Shown here one piece after another: positions 9,044-17,476 of a stretch of 64,000 nucleotides of DNA. Source of the stretch: Duganella sp. CF517 (GTDB lineage Bacteria; Pseudomonadota; Gammaproteobacteria; Burkholderiales; Burkholderiaceae_D); NCBI RefSeq assembly GCF_900110275.1, contig NZ_FODC01000002.1, positions 496,001 to 560,000 on the forward strand, read 5' to 3'. The notes below the pieces were generated by a model, which did not search any database, was not told the DNA's origin, and saw nothing but the letters and a program-made list of their open reading frames with translations. The translations under genes were made by a program, and so were the position numbers. Position 1 is the first letter of the stretch. The number at the start of each line of letters is the position of its first letter.

Positions 9044-9400
9044 ATGACCACCATCACGACCGAATCGGGTTTGCAGTACATCGAACTGACCGTGGGCGAA
9101 GGCGACGAAGCCAAAGCCGGCCAGAACGTCACCGTCCACTACACCGGCTGGCTGCGCAACGACGACGGCACCAAGGGTCCGAAATTCGACTCGAGCAAAG
9201 ACCGCAACGACCCGTTCGAATTCGCCCTGGGCGCCGGCATGGTCATCCGCGGTTGGGATGAAGGCGTGCAAGGCATGAAGGTCGGCGGCGCGCGCCAGCT
9301 GATCATCCCGGCCGAACTGGGCTACGGCTCGCGCGGCGCCGGCGGCGTGATTCCGCCAAACGCGACCCTCATTTTCGACGTCGAACTGCTGGGCGTTTAA
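9044..9400 (+). CDS. FKBP-type peptidyl-prolyl cis-trans isomerase
   Basis: A 118-residue single-domain FKBP that isomerises X-Pro bonds to help protein folding. Family motifs are VTVHYTGWL, KFDSSKDRNDPFEF, GMVIRGWDEGVQGMKVGG and PAELGYGSRGAGG, ending IFDVELLGV. Aromatic active-site residues (Tyr in VHYTG, Phe in KFDSS, Trp in RGWDEG, Tyr in LGYGS) are all present. There is no signal peptide, so it is cytoplasmic. The ATG at 9044 is chosen because AAGGA lies seven to eleven bases upstream. The open frame extends much further upstream only as an antisense artefact of the beta-propeller gene. Confidence 0.95.
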   Translation: MTTITTESGLQYIELTVGEGDEAKAGQNVTVHYTGWLRNDDGTKGPKFDSSKDRNDPFEFALGAGMVIRGWDEGVQGMKVGGARQLIIPAELGYGSRGAGGVIPPNATLIFDVELLGV

Positions 9401-9458
9401 GTTGTAACGGCGGCCCGCGGGCCGCTAACGTTGTAACGGCGGCCCGCGGGCCGCTAAC
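9401..9458. repeat. Tandem 29-bp duplication containing a palindrome
   Basis: The 29-base unit GTTGTAACGGCGGCCCGCGG + GCCGCTAAC is present twice in a row (9401-9429 and 9430-9458). Each copy holds the perfect palindrome GCGGCCCGCGGGCCGC. The array starts directly after the FKBP stop, and the second copy contains the TAG stop of the convergent anti-sigma-like gene. It could act as a bidirectional hairpin terminator, but neither side has a T-run. Confidence 0.85.
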
Positions 9459-10227
9459 GCTGCCAGTTGCGCCGCAGGGCCTCGAGCTCGGCGCGCGTAT
9501 CGAGCATGCCGCCGACGATGCGCTGGTCGATCGCCTCCAGCACCGCCGTCGGCATCTCCGTGCCGGCCATCCGGTACGCGCCCATCTGCGCCGACGGGCG
9601 CACGTTCTGCACCATCACCGGTATCCGCCACTCCGCGCTGGCGCGGCAGGCCACCCCCACCAGATCCTGGCTCAGTCCCACCACCGTGAAGGTGCGGCAA
9701 TAGCCGCCCTCGTTCGACAGGAAACTGAGCCCGACCCGCACGTCGCCTTCGGACGGCGCGGCGCCGCCCATTTGCTGCGTCAGCACGGCGTCGAGCCGGC
9801 CCTGCGCCACCAGCATGCCGTTGCGGCTGACGACCGTGGTCGGCGCCCTGGCCGGATCGGCCAGGAATGCGGGCTGCCAGTGCGCCAGGCCGAACTTGCC
9901 GGCCGCCAGCCCCACCACCAGCACCGCGCCCAACGCGCTCCACTCGCGCCAGCCCAGGCGCCGCCTGACCGCCTTGCGCGCGGCCTGCTGCGTGGCCACG
10001 CGCTGCGCCCGCACCGCCGCCAGCTGCACCACCTTGGCCTGCGGCGAGCGCAGCGCCGCGCCCGACGGCATCCGCTCGGCGAACGCGCCGCCGCGCGCGG
10101 CCCGCAGCCGCGCCACGCGGCGTGCGATGCTGCTGTCGCGCCGCATCGCGTCCTCGACGGCGTGACGGGTCGCGTCGTCCAGTTCGCCGGCGGCGTAGGC
10201 AATCAGTGTCTCGTCCGAAAAGCTCAT
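9454..10227 (-). CDS. Anti-sigma factor-like membrane protein (orphan)
   Basis: A 257-residue protein when started at MSFSDETLIAYAAG (ATG 10225-10227). The N-terminal LIAYAAGELDDATRHAVEDAM and a basic region resemble the helical part of zinc-type anti-sigma factors, but the HxxxCxxC zinc ligands are absent. A single transmembrane segment lies at about residues 100-118. The periplasmic part is about 135 residues, with two Cys (GGYCRTFTV and GVACRAS). No ECF sigma gene is adjacent, which is unusual for this family, so the partner must be elsewhere or the resemblance is structural only. The gene could be extended to 10338, but the longer leader is lower in quality. Confidence 0.6.
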   Translation of the reverse strand: MSFSDETLIAYAAGELDDATRHAVEDAMRRDSSIARRVARLRAARGGAFAERMPSGAALRSPQAKVVQLAAVRAQRVATQQAARKAVRRRLGWREWSALGAVLVVGLAAGKFGLAHWQPAFLADPARAPTTVVSRNGMLVAQGRLDAVLTQQMGGAAPSEGDVRVGLSFLSNEGGYCRTFTVVGLSQDLVGVACRASAEWRIPVMVQNVRPSAQMGAYRMAGTEMPTAVLEAIDQRIVGGMLDTRAELEALRRNWQR

Positions 10228-10430
10228 GTTCACGTCCTCAGTCGCACCATCATAAACCTTTTTTTCGCCGGATGCGGATCTGTCAGGATCGCGTAAGCCC
10301 TTTATATACAAGGGTTTTAGGGCGCCGCCGCGTGGCACGGCAGCTACTGTAAGGCCTACTTCGTACAGAAACCATTACATTTGACAATATTTATGCTAAT
10401 CTGCGCGCTCTAATAACCAAGGAGGTAGTA

Positions 10431-10718
10431 ATGAAAAAAGGCGAATTGATTGCAGAATTTGCGAAACGCACGGAGATGTCTGCTGCCGCCGCCAACGGTG
10501 CGGTGAACACTCTGATCGCGATCGTGACTGAGCGTCTGAAAAAAGGCGACACGGTTGGCATCACCGGCTTCGGCACCTTCTCCGTCGCCAAACGCGCCGC
10601 ACGCAAAGGCCGCAATCCTGCAACCGGCGAAGCGATCAAGATCGCCGCGTCGAAGACCCCGAAATTCTCGGCTGGCGCGACCCTGAAGTCGGCTGTCAAC
10701 CCGACCAAGAAGAAGTAA
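10431..10718 (+). CDS. HU-family DNA-binding protein
   Basis: A 95-residue histone-like protein that bends and compacts DNA. It begins MKKGELIAEFAKRTEMS, carries the conserved core GDTVGITGFGTFSVAKRAAR and the DNA-binding arm GRNPATGEAIKIAASKTPKF, and ends in a lysine-rich tail. A strong ribosome site (AAGGAGG) lies eight bases before the ATG. The gene is monocistronic, with an AT-rich upstream region and a strong hairpin terminator downstream. It is HU rather than IHF: it lacks the extra IHF helices and is more similar to HupB-type proteins. Confidence 0.95.
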   Translation: MKKGELIAEFAKRTEMSAAAANGAVNTLIAIVTERLKKGDTVGITGFGTFSVAKRAARKGRNPATGEAIKIAASKTPKFSAGATLKSAVNPTKKK

Positions 10719-10760
10719 TCTTCGCTGGCAGGCTGTGTTCGTGCCCGCGAGGGCACCGGA

Positions 10761-10809
10761 AACGGCGGCGCATGGCCAGGTCCCCGACCTGCCATGGCCG
10801 CCGTTCTGT
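10761..10809 (+). terminator. Terminator of the HU gene
   Basis: A long hairpin begins AACGGCGGC, with an inner AGG/CCT stem and an ATGGC/GCCAT pairing, and closes with GCCGCCGTT. It is followed by CTGTTTT. It lies about 40 bases past the HU stop. Confidence 0.7.
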
Positions 10810-10908
10810 TTTGGGGCGGCCGTTTTTGAGGATGCCCTCTAACGGCTTTCGGCCCCGCTGCGGGTATGATGCGACATATTCACCAGCCACCATACCAAGG
10901 AGATGTAC

Positions 10909-11160
10909 ATGAGCTTACAAGAGCAATTCGAACAAGCCCAGGCGGACTCGAAGAACCTGCCGGAACGTCCCGACAACATGACCCTGCTGAAAATCTACGC
11001 GCTGTTCAAGCAGGCGTCGGTGGGCGACGCCAGCGGCGAGCGTCCGGGTTTCACCGACATGGTCGGCCGCGCCAAGTTCGACGCCTGGGACGCGCTCAAG
11101 GGCACCAGCGCCGACGAGGCCAAGCAGCAATACATCGACCTGATCGCGGACCTGAAATAA
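10909..11160 (+). CDS. Acyl-CoA-binding protein (ACBP)
   Basis: An 83-residue four-helix acyl-CoA-binding protein. It binds long-chain acyl-CoA in the cytoplasm and buffers the acyl-CoA pool. The ligand-binding signature is clear: LLKIYALFKQASVGDA, RPGFTDMVGRAKFDAWD and a C-terminal YIDLIADL. An ATG six bases earlier is possible, but AAGGAG ends directly against it; the second ATG (10909) has a proper six-base gap. ACBPs are sporadic in bacteria and here sit close to PHA and ferredoxin genes, consistent with lipid storage metabolism. Confidence 0.92.
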   Translation: MSLQEQFEQAQADSKNLPERPDNMTLLKIYALFKQASVGDASGERPGFTDMVGRAKFDAWDALKGTSADEAKQQYIDLIADLK

Positions 11161-11180
11161 GCGCGGCGCCTGCATCGGCC

Positions 11181-11210
11181 CAAAAAAAAGCCCCTGACGG
11201 GGCTTTTTTG
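11181..11210. terminator. Bidirectional terminator between ACBP and PHA-system genes
   Basis: AAAAAAAAGCCCC and GGGGCTTTTTT form a classic stem with an A-run on one side and a T-run on the other. It serves the convergent genes on both sides. Confidence 0.9.
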
Positions 11211-11213
11211 CGT

Positions 11214-11495
11214 TCAAACGGGCGCGAACACCGTGCGCATCTTGTCGGCCACCTTGCTCTCGATCTGCGACGAGAACGCGCTGAACAGGAAACCAAGGGC
11301 GATCTGCAGGCGCGCCCGGCTCGGCTCCAGCGTCAGGCTGCCGTCGACGCCGCTGCGCTCGAAGCGCAGCACATTGCCTTCCCAGCGGCATTCCAGGTCG
11401 AATTGCTCGGCCAATTTGTCGGCCACCTGTTGCGCCGCCGCCCGGGCCTGCTCCGGCGCAAGGTTGTGTTCCTGAACGATGTTAATGTCCGCCAT
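11214..11495 (-). CDS. Polyhydroxyalkanoic acid system family protein
   Basis: A 93-residue protein beginning MADINIVQEHNLAPEQARAA, with the central pattern LECRWEGNVLRFERSGVDG and a C-terminal helix. This matches the short 'polyhydroxyalkanoic acid system (PHA_gran_rgn)' family, named for its presence near PHA granule genes. It is cytoplasmic and the biochemical role is unknown. It faces away from fdxA across a 216-base region with a promoter and palindrome. A PHA depolymerase gene lies about 2 kb away, which supports the storage-polymer link. Confidence 0.8.
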   Translation of the reverse strand: MADINIVQEHNLAPEQARAAAQQVADKLAEQFDLECRWEGNVLRFERSGVDGSLTLEPSRARLQIALGFLFSAFSSQIESKVADKMRTVFAPV

Positions 11496-11578
11496 GCGGC
11501 TTCCTCGATAATCAACAAAGCCGACATGATGCCAGTTGGCCCGGCGTCGCGCTAGTCCACAAGGGCGCCTGCGCATTT

Positions 11579-11635
11579 GCTTATATGTATTGTATATAAG
11601 CGCAGTTTGTGAGAAATAGCGAATTACCTTAAAAT
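11579..11635 (+). promoter_or_regulatory. fdxA promoter region with AT-rich palindrome
   Basis: A near-palindrome with GCTTATAT and ATATAAGC arms occupies 11579-11601. It is followed by TTGTGA (11608-11613), a 16-base gap and TAAAAT (11630-11635), a plausible sigma-70 promoter about 75 bases before the fdxA ATG. The palindrome just upstream of the -35 could be an operator for either divergent gene. Confidence 0.45.
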
Positions 11636-11711
11636 ACAGTGCTTTGCTGAGGTTAGCCGGGCCATCCCACCGCCGCCGACGCCGCTGCACACCAACATTG
11701 ATAGGACTGTT

Positions 11712-12035
11712 ATGACCCACGTTGTCACCGAATCTTGCATCAGCTGCCGTTATACGGACTGCGTCGATGTTTGCCCGGTAGATTGTTTCCGCCAAGGCCC
11801 GAACTTCCTCGCCATCGATCCGGACGAGTGCATCGACTGCGCCGTGTGCGTGGCCGAATGCCCGGTCAACGCCATTTTCGCCGAGGAAGACGTCCCCGGC
11901 GACCAGCAGCAGTTCATCAAGATCAACGTCGATCTGGCGCGCCACTGGCCTTCGATCACCAAGACCATCGCGCCGCTGCCGGAAGCCGACGAGTTCAAGG
12001 ACGTCAAAGAAAAACTGCACCTGCTGGTACGCTAA
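11712..12035 (+). CDS. fdxA: Ferredoxin FdxA (7Fe-8S type)
   Basis: A 107-residue ferredoxin with the FdxA layout. The first cluster region is CISCRYTDCVDVCPVDCF; its long spacing after the second Cys is typical of a 3Fe-4S site. The second, CIDCAVCVAECP, binds 4Fe-4S. A C-terminal extension of about 50 residues (LARHWPSITKTI) is characteristic. It transfers electrons in the cytoplasm. A ferredoxin-NADP reductase gene follows 113 bases downstream on the same strand, and the two likely form a redox pair. Confidence 0.96.
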   Translation: MTHVVTESCISCRYTDCVDVCPVDCFRQGPNFLAIDPDECIDCAVCVAECPVNAIFAEEDVPGDQQQFIKINVDLARHWPSITKTIAPLPEADEFKDVKEKLHLLVR

Positions 12036-12148
12036 GACGAGTTTGTCTGGCCGGGCAGCACCGGGCAGCGTCATCCGCGGGCGCCAAAGTCGAGCGCCGC
12101 ACAGCCTTGTGTTCGCCCAACCACCATTGAAATCACAGGAATATACGA

Positions 12149-13213
12149 ATGAATAGCACTGTCACCCCTCCAGGCGTCATCGAAGCCGATGCCGTCATCA
12201 TTGGCGCCGGCCCGGTCGGCCTGTTCCAGGTCTTCGAACTGGGCCTGCTGGAAATCAAGGCCCACGTCATCGATTCGCTGGGCGCGGTGGGCGGGCAGTG
12301 CGTGGAACTGTACCCGGACAAGCCGATCTACGACATCCCGGCCGTGCCGTCGTGCACCGGCCAGGAGCTGACCGACAACCTGCTCAAGCAGATCGAGCCG
12401 TTCGAACCGACCTTCCACCTGGGCCAGGAAGTGACCAAGGTCGAGCGCCGCGACGACGGCCGTTTCGACGTCGAAACCAGCGCCGGCACCCGCTTCACCA
12501 CCAAGACCATCTTCATCGCCGCCGGCGTCGGCTCGTTCCAGGCGCGCACCCTGAAGGTCGACGGCATCGAAGTGTTCGAAGGCTCGCAGCTGCACTACAA
12601 GGTCAAGGACCCGGCCATCTTCGAAGGCAAGAACATCGTCATCTGCGGCGGCGGCGACTCGGCGCTGGACTGGGCGCTGAACTTCGTCGGCAAGGCCGAA
12701 TCGGTCGTTTTGCTGCATCGCCGCGAAGACTTCCGCGCCGCGCCGGCGTCGGTCGCCAAGATGAAAGCCTTGTGCGACGATTACGAGATGCAGCTCATCA
12801 TCGGCCAGGCCACCGGTTTCGAGTCGAAAGACGACAAACTGAGCGAACTGAAGGTCACCGGCGCCGACGGCGTGACCCGCCGCGTGCCGCTCGACATGCT
12901 GCTGGTGTTCTTCGGCCTGTCGCCGAAACTGGGCCCGATCGCCGAATGGGGCCTGGACATCGAGCGCCGCCAGTTGAAGGTGCAAAACACCGAGAAGTTC
13001 GAGACCAACGTCCCGGGCATCTTCGCGGTGGGCGACATCAACACCTATCCAGGCAAGAAAAAGCTGATCCTGTCGGGCTTCCACGAGGCCGCGCTGGCCG
13101 CGTTCGGTGCCGCGCCGTATATCTTCCCGGACAAAAAGATCCACATGCAATACACCACCACGTCGCCGAAACTGCACAAAGTGCTGGGCGTGGAGACCCC
13201 GGTCTTCGACTGA
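12149..13213 (+). CDS. Ferredoxin-NADP reductase (thioredoxin reductase-like)
   Basis: A 354-residue flavoprotein of the low-molecular-weight thioredoxin-reductase fold without the redox CxxC. The FAD site is [12 protein letters not shown] (about 21-32), followed by [18 protein letters not shown]; the NADP site is [14 protein letters not shown] near residue 168; the C-terminal FAD motif is [21 protein letters not shown]. These are hallmarks of TrxR-like ferredoxin reductases, which pass electrons between NADPH and ferredoxin or flavodoxin. Its position behind fdxA supports this. A terminator follows. Confidence 0.92.
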   Translation: MNSTVTPPGVIEADAVIIGAGPVGLFQVFELGLLEIKAHVIDSLGAVGGQCVELYPDKPIYDIPAVPSCTGQELTDNLLKQIEPFEPTFHLGQEVTKVERRDDGRFDVETSAGTRFTTKTIFIAAGVGSFQARTLKVDGIEVFEGSQLHYKVKDPAIFEGKNIVICGGGDSALDWALNFVGKAESVVLLHRREDFRAAPASVAKMKALCDDYEMQLIIGQATGFESKDDKLSELKVTGADGVTRRVPLDMLLVFFGLSPKLGPIAEWGLDIERRQLKVQNTEKFETNVPGIFAVGDINTYPGKKKLILSGFHEAALAAFGAAPYIFPDKKIHMQYTTTSPKLHKVLGVETPVFD

Positions 13214-13257
13214 GCGGGAAAACAACGGCAAAAGTAGCATGTAGGTAAGTGTCCTAC

Positions 13258-13290
13258 ACAAAAGCAGCGGAAACGCTGCTTTTTTTATGG
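13258..13290 (+). terminator. Terminator after ferredoxin-NADP reductase
   Basis: AAAAGCAGCG, a short GAAA loop and CGCTGCTTTTTTT form a strong intrinsic terminator about 45 bases past the stop. Confidence 0.9.
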
Positions 13291-13439
13291 GTTCGGCGGT
13301 ACTATTATCGGGTGGAGTGGCGGCGCCCCACTTTCCTGGCGGTATCTGGAAATGCTTGGCGCCACCAACATATACTCTATAATTGGCTTATGCTGTGATG
13401 TATTGGTGCACCGCACCACGCTTTGACCCGGGAAGACCT

Positions 13440-14675
13440 ATGCTCTACCAACTGCACGAAATGCAACGCACACTCCTGTCGCCCCTGATGCAATGGGCGG
13501 ACGCGACCGCTAAAATCCTGACCAATCCGGTCTCCCCGCTGGCGCACACGCCGTTTTCGCAACGGATCGCCGCCGGTTACGAGCTGATGTACAGGCTCGG
13601 CAAGGATTACGAAAAGCCGGCGTTCGAGATCGACTCGACCGTCATCAATGGCGAGACGATCGGCATCATCGAACAGGTGGTGGTCAATAAGGCGTTCTGC
13701 CGCCTGATCCACTTCAAGAAAGATCTGGACGACAAGGCCACCGCAGCGCTGAACCAGCCGACCGTGCTGCTGGTGGCGCCGCTGTCGGGCCACCACTCGA
13801 CCCTGTTGCGCGATACCGTGCGCGGCCTGCTGGTCGACCACGACGTCTACATCACCGACTGGACCGACGCCCGCATGGTGCCGGTGTCGGAAGGGTCGTT
13901 CCACCTGGACGACTACATTTACTATGTGCAGGACTTCATCCGCCTGCTGGGCCCGGACCTGCACGTAATCTCCGTGTGCCAGCCGACGGTGCCGGTGCTG
14001 GCGGCCATAGCGCTGATGGCCACCGACCAGGACCCAAAGCTGCCGAAGACGATGACGATGATGGGCGGCCCGATCGATCCGCGCCGTTCGCCGACGGCGG
14101 TCAACAACCTGGCCACCGAGAAAAAGTACTCGTGGTTTGAAAACACCGTCATCTACGCGGTACCGCCGAACTATCCGGGCTTCGGCCGCAAGGTCTATCC
14201 GGGCTTCCTGCAGCACGCCGGCTTCATCGCCATGAACCCGGGCCGCCACGCGCAAAGCCACCGCGAGTTCTACAGCCATCTGGTTGAGGGCGACGACGAG
14301 CCGGCGGAAAGCCACCGCAAGTTCTACGACGAGTACAACGCCGTGCTGGACATGCCCGCCGAATACTATCTGGACACGATCAAGACGGTGTTCCAGGAGT
14401 TCGCGCTGCCGATGGGCACGTGGGAGGTCGGCGGCAAGCTGGTGCGTCCACAGGACATCACCACGGTGGCGCTGTTCACCGTCGAGGGCGAGCTGGACGA
14501 CATTTCCGGCGCCGGCCAGACGCAAGCGGCGCACGACCTGTGCACCGGCATTCCGGCCGAGATGCAGCAAGACTACGTCGCCCCGGGCGCCGGCCACTAC
14601 GGCATTTTCTCCGGCCGCCGCTGGCGTGAAATGGTCTGCCCGAAGATCACCGAGTTCATCAAAAAACACGGTTAA
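13440..14675 (+). CDS. phaZ: Intracellular polyhydroxyalkanoate depolymerase
   Basis: A 411-residue cytoplasmic PHA depolymerase that hydrolyses stored PHB/PHA. It belongs to the group with a cysteine nucleophile: SVCQP places Cys180 where serine hydrolases have Ser, as known for PhaZ of Ralstonia. The remaining triad candidates are Asp353/354 ([10 protein letters not shown]) and His386 (GAGHYGIF). Other family signatures are [15 protein letters not shown] and [12 protein letters not shown]. The start at 13440 is preferred over 13383: GGGAAG precedes it and homologues begin MLYQLHE. It is monocistronic and ends at a clear terminator. Confidence 0.94.
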   Translation: MLYQLHEMQRTLLSPLMQWADATAKILTNPVSPLAHTPFSQRIAAGYELMYRLGKDYEKPAFEIDSTVINGETIGIIEQVVVNKAFCRLIHFKKDLDDKATAALNQPTVLLVAPLSGHHSTLLRDTVRGLLVDHDVYITDWTDARMVPVSEGSFHLDDYIYYVQDFIRLLGPDLHVISVCQPTVPVLAAIALMATDQDPKLPKTMTMMGGPIDPRRSPTAVNNLATEKKYSWFENTVIYAVPPNYPGFGRKVYPGFLQHAGFIAMNPGRHAQSHREFYSHLVEGDDEPAESHRKFYDEYNAVLDMPAEYYLDTIKTVFQEFALPMGTWEVGGKLVRPQDITTVALFTVEGELDDISGAGQTQAAHDLCTGIPAEMQQDYVAPGAGHYGIFSGRRWREMVCPKITEFIKKHG

Positions 14676-14698
14676 GCCGCAAGCCACCCACAAGATCC

Positions 14699-14723
14699 CT
14701 GCCCCGCGCGGGGATTTTTTTTG
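14699..14723 (+). terminator. Terminator after phaZ
   Basis: CCCCGCGCGGGG followed by ATTTTTTTT forms a compact intrinsic terminator 26 bases past the phaZ stop. Confidence 0.88.
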
Positions 14724-14788
14724 CCCCGCCCCCGGATTGCTGCGCCGGCGATAAGGTTTTTCGGCCCGGCCGGCGCGGATATCGGATA

Positions 14789-15541
14789 ATGGCGCTTTAT
14801 CGCTTCCTCACGCCACTCACCGCCGTGTCCACCAACCAAACACTCGCCGACCGCATCGAAGACGCCCTGCCGCAGACGCAATGCACCAAGTGCGGCTACG
14901 ACGGCTGCCGGCCGTACGCCGAGGCGATCGCCGCCGGCGCGGCCGACATCAACCAATGTCCGCCCGGCGGCGCCGAGGGCATCGTGCGGCTGTCGGCCGT
15001 CACCGGCCGCAAGGTCATCCCGCTCAATCCCGTCAACGGCCTCGAGCGCCCGCGCGCGGTCGCCTACATCGACGAGGCGCTGTGCATCGGCTGCACCCTG
15101 TGCATCCAGGCCTGCCCGGTCGACGCCATCGTCGGCGCGGCCAAATTGATGCACACCGTCGTGCCCGACCTGTGCACCGGCTGCGACCTGTGCGTCCATC
15201 CGTGCCCGGTCGACTGCATCGTCATGTACCCGGTCACCGGGACCACCGGCTGGGACGCGTGGAGCCAGGCCGACGCCGACGCCGCCCGCGAGCGCCACGA
15301 CTTCCGCACCCTGCGCCTCAAGCGCGAGAAGGACGAGAACGACGCCCGCCTCGCCGCCAAGGCCAGCGCCAAGATGGCGGCGGTCGAAGCGCTCGATCCC
15401 GCCACCGACGCCGACGCCGCCGAGAAGGAGCGCAAGCGCGCCATCATCGCCGCCGCGATGGAACGCGCGCGCCTGAAGAAAGAGGAAGCCGCGCGAGCGG
15501 CGGCCGACGCCAAGCCACACGACGAAAACCCGCCTGAATGA
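14789..15541 (+). CDS. rnfB: RnfB-type iron-sulfur electron transport protein (soluble form)
   Basis: A 250-residue protein. An Fe-S domain ([18 protein letters not shown], plus Cys of NQCPPGG) is followed by two 4Fe-4S motifs ([14 protein letters not shown] and [14 protein letters not shown]) and a charged, Ala-rich C-terminal helical tail of about 80 residues. In canonical RnfB an N-terminal membrane helix anchors the protein to the Rnf/Rsx complex; that helix is absent, and no other rnf gene is nearby. It is probably cytoplasmic. A GTG at 14825 is an alternative start. The last four bases overlap the nth start (ATGA), so the two are co-translated. Confidence 0.88.
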   Translation: MALYRFLTPLTAVSTNQTLADRIEDALPQTQCTKCGYDGCRPYAEAIAAGAADINQCPPGGAEGIVRLSAVTGRKVIPLNPVNGLERPRAVAYIDEALCIGCTLCIQACPVDAIVGAAKLMHTVVPDLCTGCDLCVHPCPVDCIVMYPVTGTTGWDAWSQADADAARERHDFRTLRLKREKDENDARLAAKASAKMAAVEALDPATDADAAEKERKRAIIAAAMERARLKKEEAARAAADAKPHDENPPE

Positions 15542-16185
15542 ATCCAGCCAAACGCCAACAAATGTTCGAGCGCTTCCGCGCCGCCAATCCCAGTCCCAAG
15601 ACCGAACTCGAATACACAACGCCGTTTGAATTGCTGATCGCCGTGCTGTTGTCGGCGCAGTCGACCGACGTCGGCGTCAACAAGGCCACGCGCAAGCTGT
15701 ACCCGGTCGCGAACACGCCGGCGAAGATTCTGGAATTGGGCGAGGAGGAGCTGAAGTCCTATATTCAAACCATAGGCCTGTACAAGACCAAGGCCAAGAA
15801 CGTCATCGCCACCTGCAAGATCCTGCTGGAACAGCATGGCGGCGAAGTCCCCAACGACCGCGCATCGCTGGAGGCCCTGCCGGGCGTGGGCCGCAAGACC
15901 GCCAACGTGGTGATGAACACCGCGTTCGGCGAACTGACGATGGCGGTGGATACGCACATCTTCCGCGTCTCGAACCGCACCGGCCTGGCGCCGGGCAAGA
16001 ATGTCGACATCGTCGAGCAAAAGCTGCTGCGCTTCGTGCCGAAGGATTTTTTGCAGGATGCGCACCACTGGCTGATCCTGCACGGACGCTACACCTGCAA
16101 GGCGCGCAAGCCCGAGTGCTGGAACTGCATCCAGCAAGACCTGTGCGACTACCGCCAGAAAACGCCGATGCCGGACGGGCTGTAA
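15538..16185 (+). CDS. nth: Endonuclease III
   Basis: A 215-residue DNA glycosylase/AP lyase that removes oxidised pyrimidines in base-excision repair. The helix-hairpin-helix is [12 protein letters not shown] with the catalytic Lys, the catalytic Asp is in VDTHIFRV, and the 4Fe-4S cluster loop is C-x6-C-x2-C-x5-C ([17 protein letters not shown]). Length and motifs are normal. It overlaps rnfB by four bases; this pairing suggests that RnfB may supply or maintain reduced Fe-S centres, but that is inference. Confidence 0.97.
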   Translation: MNPAKRQQMFERFRAANPSPKTELEYTTPFELLIAVLLSAQSTDVGVNKATRKLYPVANTPAKILELGEEELKSYIQTIGLYKTKAKNVIATCKILLEQHGGEVPNDRASLEALPGVGRKTANVVMNTAFGELTMAVDTHIFRVSNRTGLAPGKNVDIVEQKLLRFVPKDFLQDAHHWLILHGRYTCKARKPECWNCIQQDLCDYRQKTPMPDGL

Positions 16186-16254
16186 CGACGGGACTTGACG
16201 CGACTGCGACACATGTCGCACAATGGCGTCATCTGTCGCCAACAAGGAATCCGC

Positions 16255-17427
16255 GTGCCCCTCCCGTCCACACTCCGCGCCGCATATATCGCGGCGGCGC
16301 TCTATGCCTGCCTGCTCGCACCGTCCCACGCCGCCGGTGAATCCGCCAAGCTGCGCGCCATCATCGATCAGGCGATCCGTCCCGTCGTGGCCGAATACGA
16401 CCTGCCCGGCGTGGCGGTTGCCGTCACGATCGACGGCGAGGCCAGCTTCTTCAACTATGGACTGGCCTCGCGCGAGCAGCACGTGCCGGTCACCGAAAAT
16501 ACCTTGTTCGAGCTGGGTTCGATCAGCAAAACCTTCACCGCGACCCTGGCCTCCTATGCGGTGGCCACCGGCAGGCTGTCGCTGGGTGCCCATCCCGGCA
16601 AGTACCTGCCCGCGCTGAACGGCGCCCCCATCGACAAGGCCACCGTGCTCCATCTGGGCACCTACACGGCCGGCGGCCTGCCGCTGCAATTTCCCGACGA
16701 AGTGCCGGACGGCGGCATGGTCGCCTATTTCCAGCAATGGAAACCCGACGCCGAACCGGGCACGCAGCGGCGTTACTCGAATCCCAGCCTCGGGCTGTTC
16801 GGGCACGTCGCCGCGCTGGCAATGGGGGGCAATTTCGGCGATGTGATGGAGCGGCGCATCCTGCCTGGACTGGGCTTGAAGCATACGTATATCCGCGTGC
16901 CCGCCAGCGCGATGGCCGATTACGCGTGGGGCTATGACAAGGCGAACCAGCCGGGGCGCTTCAACCCCGATCTGTTGAGCGACGAGGCCTATGGCATCCG
17001 CTCGTCGGCCGCCGACATGGTGCGCTACCTGCAGGCGAATATCGATCCGAGCCGATTGGAGACGACGTTGCGGCGCGCCGTCGAAGGCACGCACGTCGGG
17101 TACTTCGAGATTGAGGGGATGGTGCAGGGACTGGGCTGGGAGCAGTATCCCTACCCGGTATCGCTGGCGGATCTGCAGGCGGGCAATTCGCAGACCATGA
17201 TTTCGCAGGCCAATCCGACGCGGCCGCTGGCGCCGCCGCGGACACCAACACAGGCGACGTTGTTCAACAAAACCGGCTCGACCTCGCGCTTCGGCGCCTA
17301 CGCGGCGTTCGTCCCCGCGAAGAAGATCGGCGTCGTCATCCTGGCGAACAAAAACTACCCGATCGCGGCGCGGGTCCAGGCCGCCCGCGCGATACTGATA
17401 AATCTGGAGGCACGCGGGGCGGATTAG
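16255..17427 (+). CDS. ampC: Class C beta-lactamase
   Basis: A 390-residue periplasmic serine beta-lactamase if started at the GTG at 16255, which has AAGGA six bases upstream; an ATG at 16195 would place non-signal sequence before the signal peptide. The signal peptide ends at about SHA (residue 26). Active-site motifs are GSISK (Ser89, Lys92), YSN (class C Tyr-x-Asn) and NKTGSTSRFGAY. HLGTYTAGGLPLQFPDEV and VVILANKNYP match AmpC enzymes closely. It hydrolyses penicillins and cephalosporins. No divergent ampR is adjacent, so any inducibility is not evident here. Confidence 0.93.
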   Translation: MPLPSTLRAAYIAAALYACLLAPSHAAGESAKLRAIIDQAIRPVVAEYDLPGVAVAVTIDGEASFFNYGLASREQHVPVTENTLFELGSISKTFTATLASYAVATGRLSLGAHPGKYLPALNGAPIDKATVLHLGTYTAGGLPLQFPDEVPDGGMVAYFQQWKPDAEPGTQRRYSNPSLGLFGHVAALAMGGNFGDVMERRILPGLGLKHTYIRVPASAMADYAWGYDKANQPGRFNPDLLSDEAYGIRSSAADMVRYLQANIDPSRLETTLRRAVEGTHVGYFEIEGMVQGLGWEQYPYPVSLADLQAGNSQTMISQANPTRPLAPPRTPTQATLFNKTGSTSRFGAYAAFVPAKKIGVVILANKNYPIAARVQAARAILINLEARGAD

Positions 17428-17476
17428 GCGCGACGCCGCAATCGGCCCTACGCGTTGCCGCGCCCGTCGCGCGGCG

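Noticed and set aside
10381..10400. TTGACA followed by GCTAAT as HU promoter
   Set aside because: The spacing is only eight bases, too short for a sigma-70 promoter; no better pair was convincing.
13383..13439. Longer N-terminus for phaZ
   Set aside because: The added residues do not look like family sequence, while MLYQLHE at 13440 has an acceptable ribosome site and typical start.
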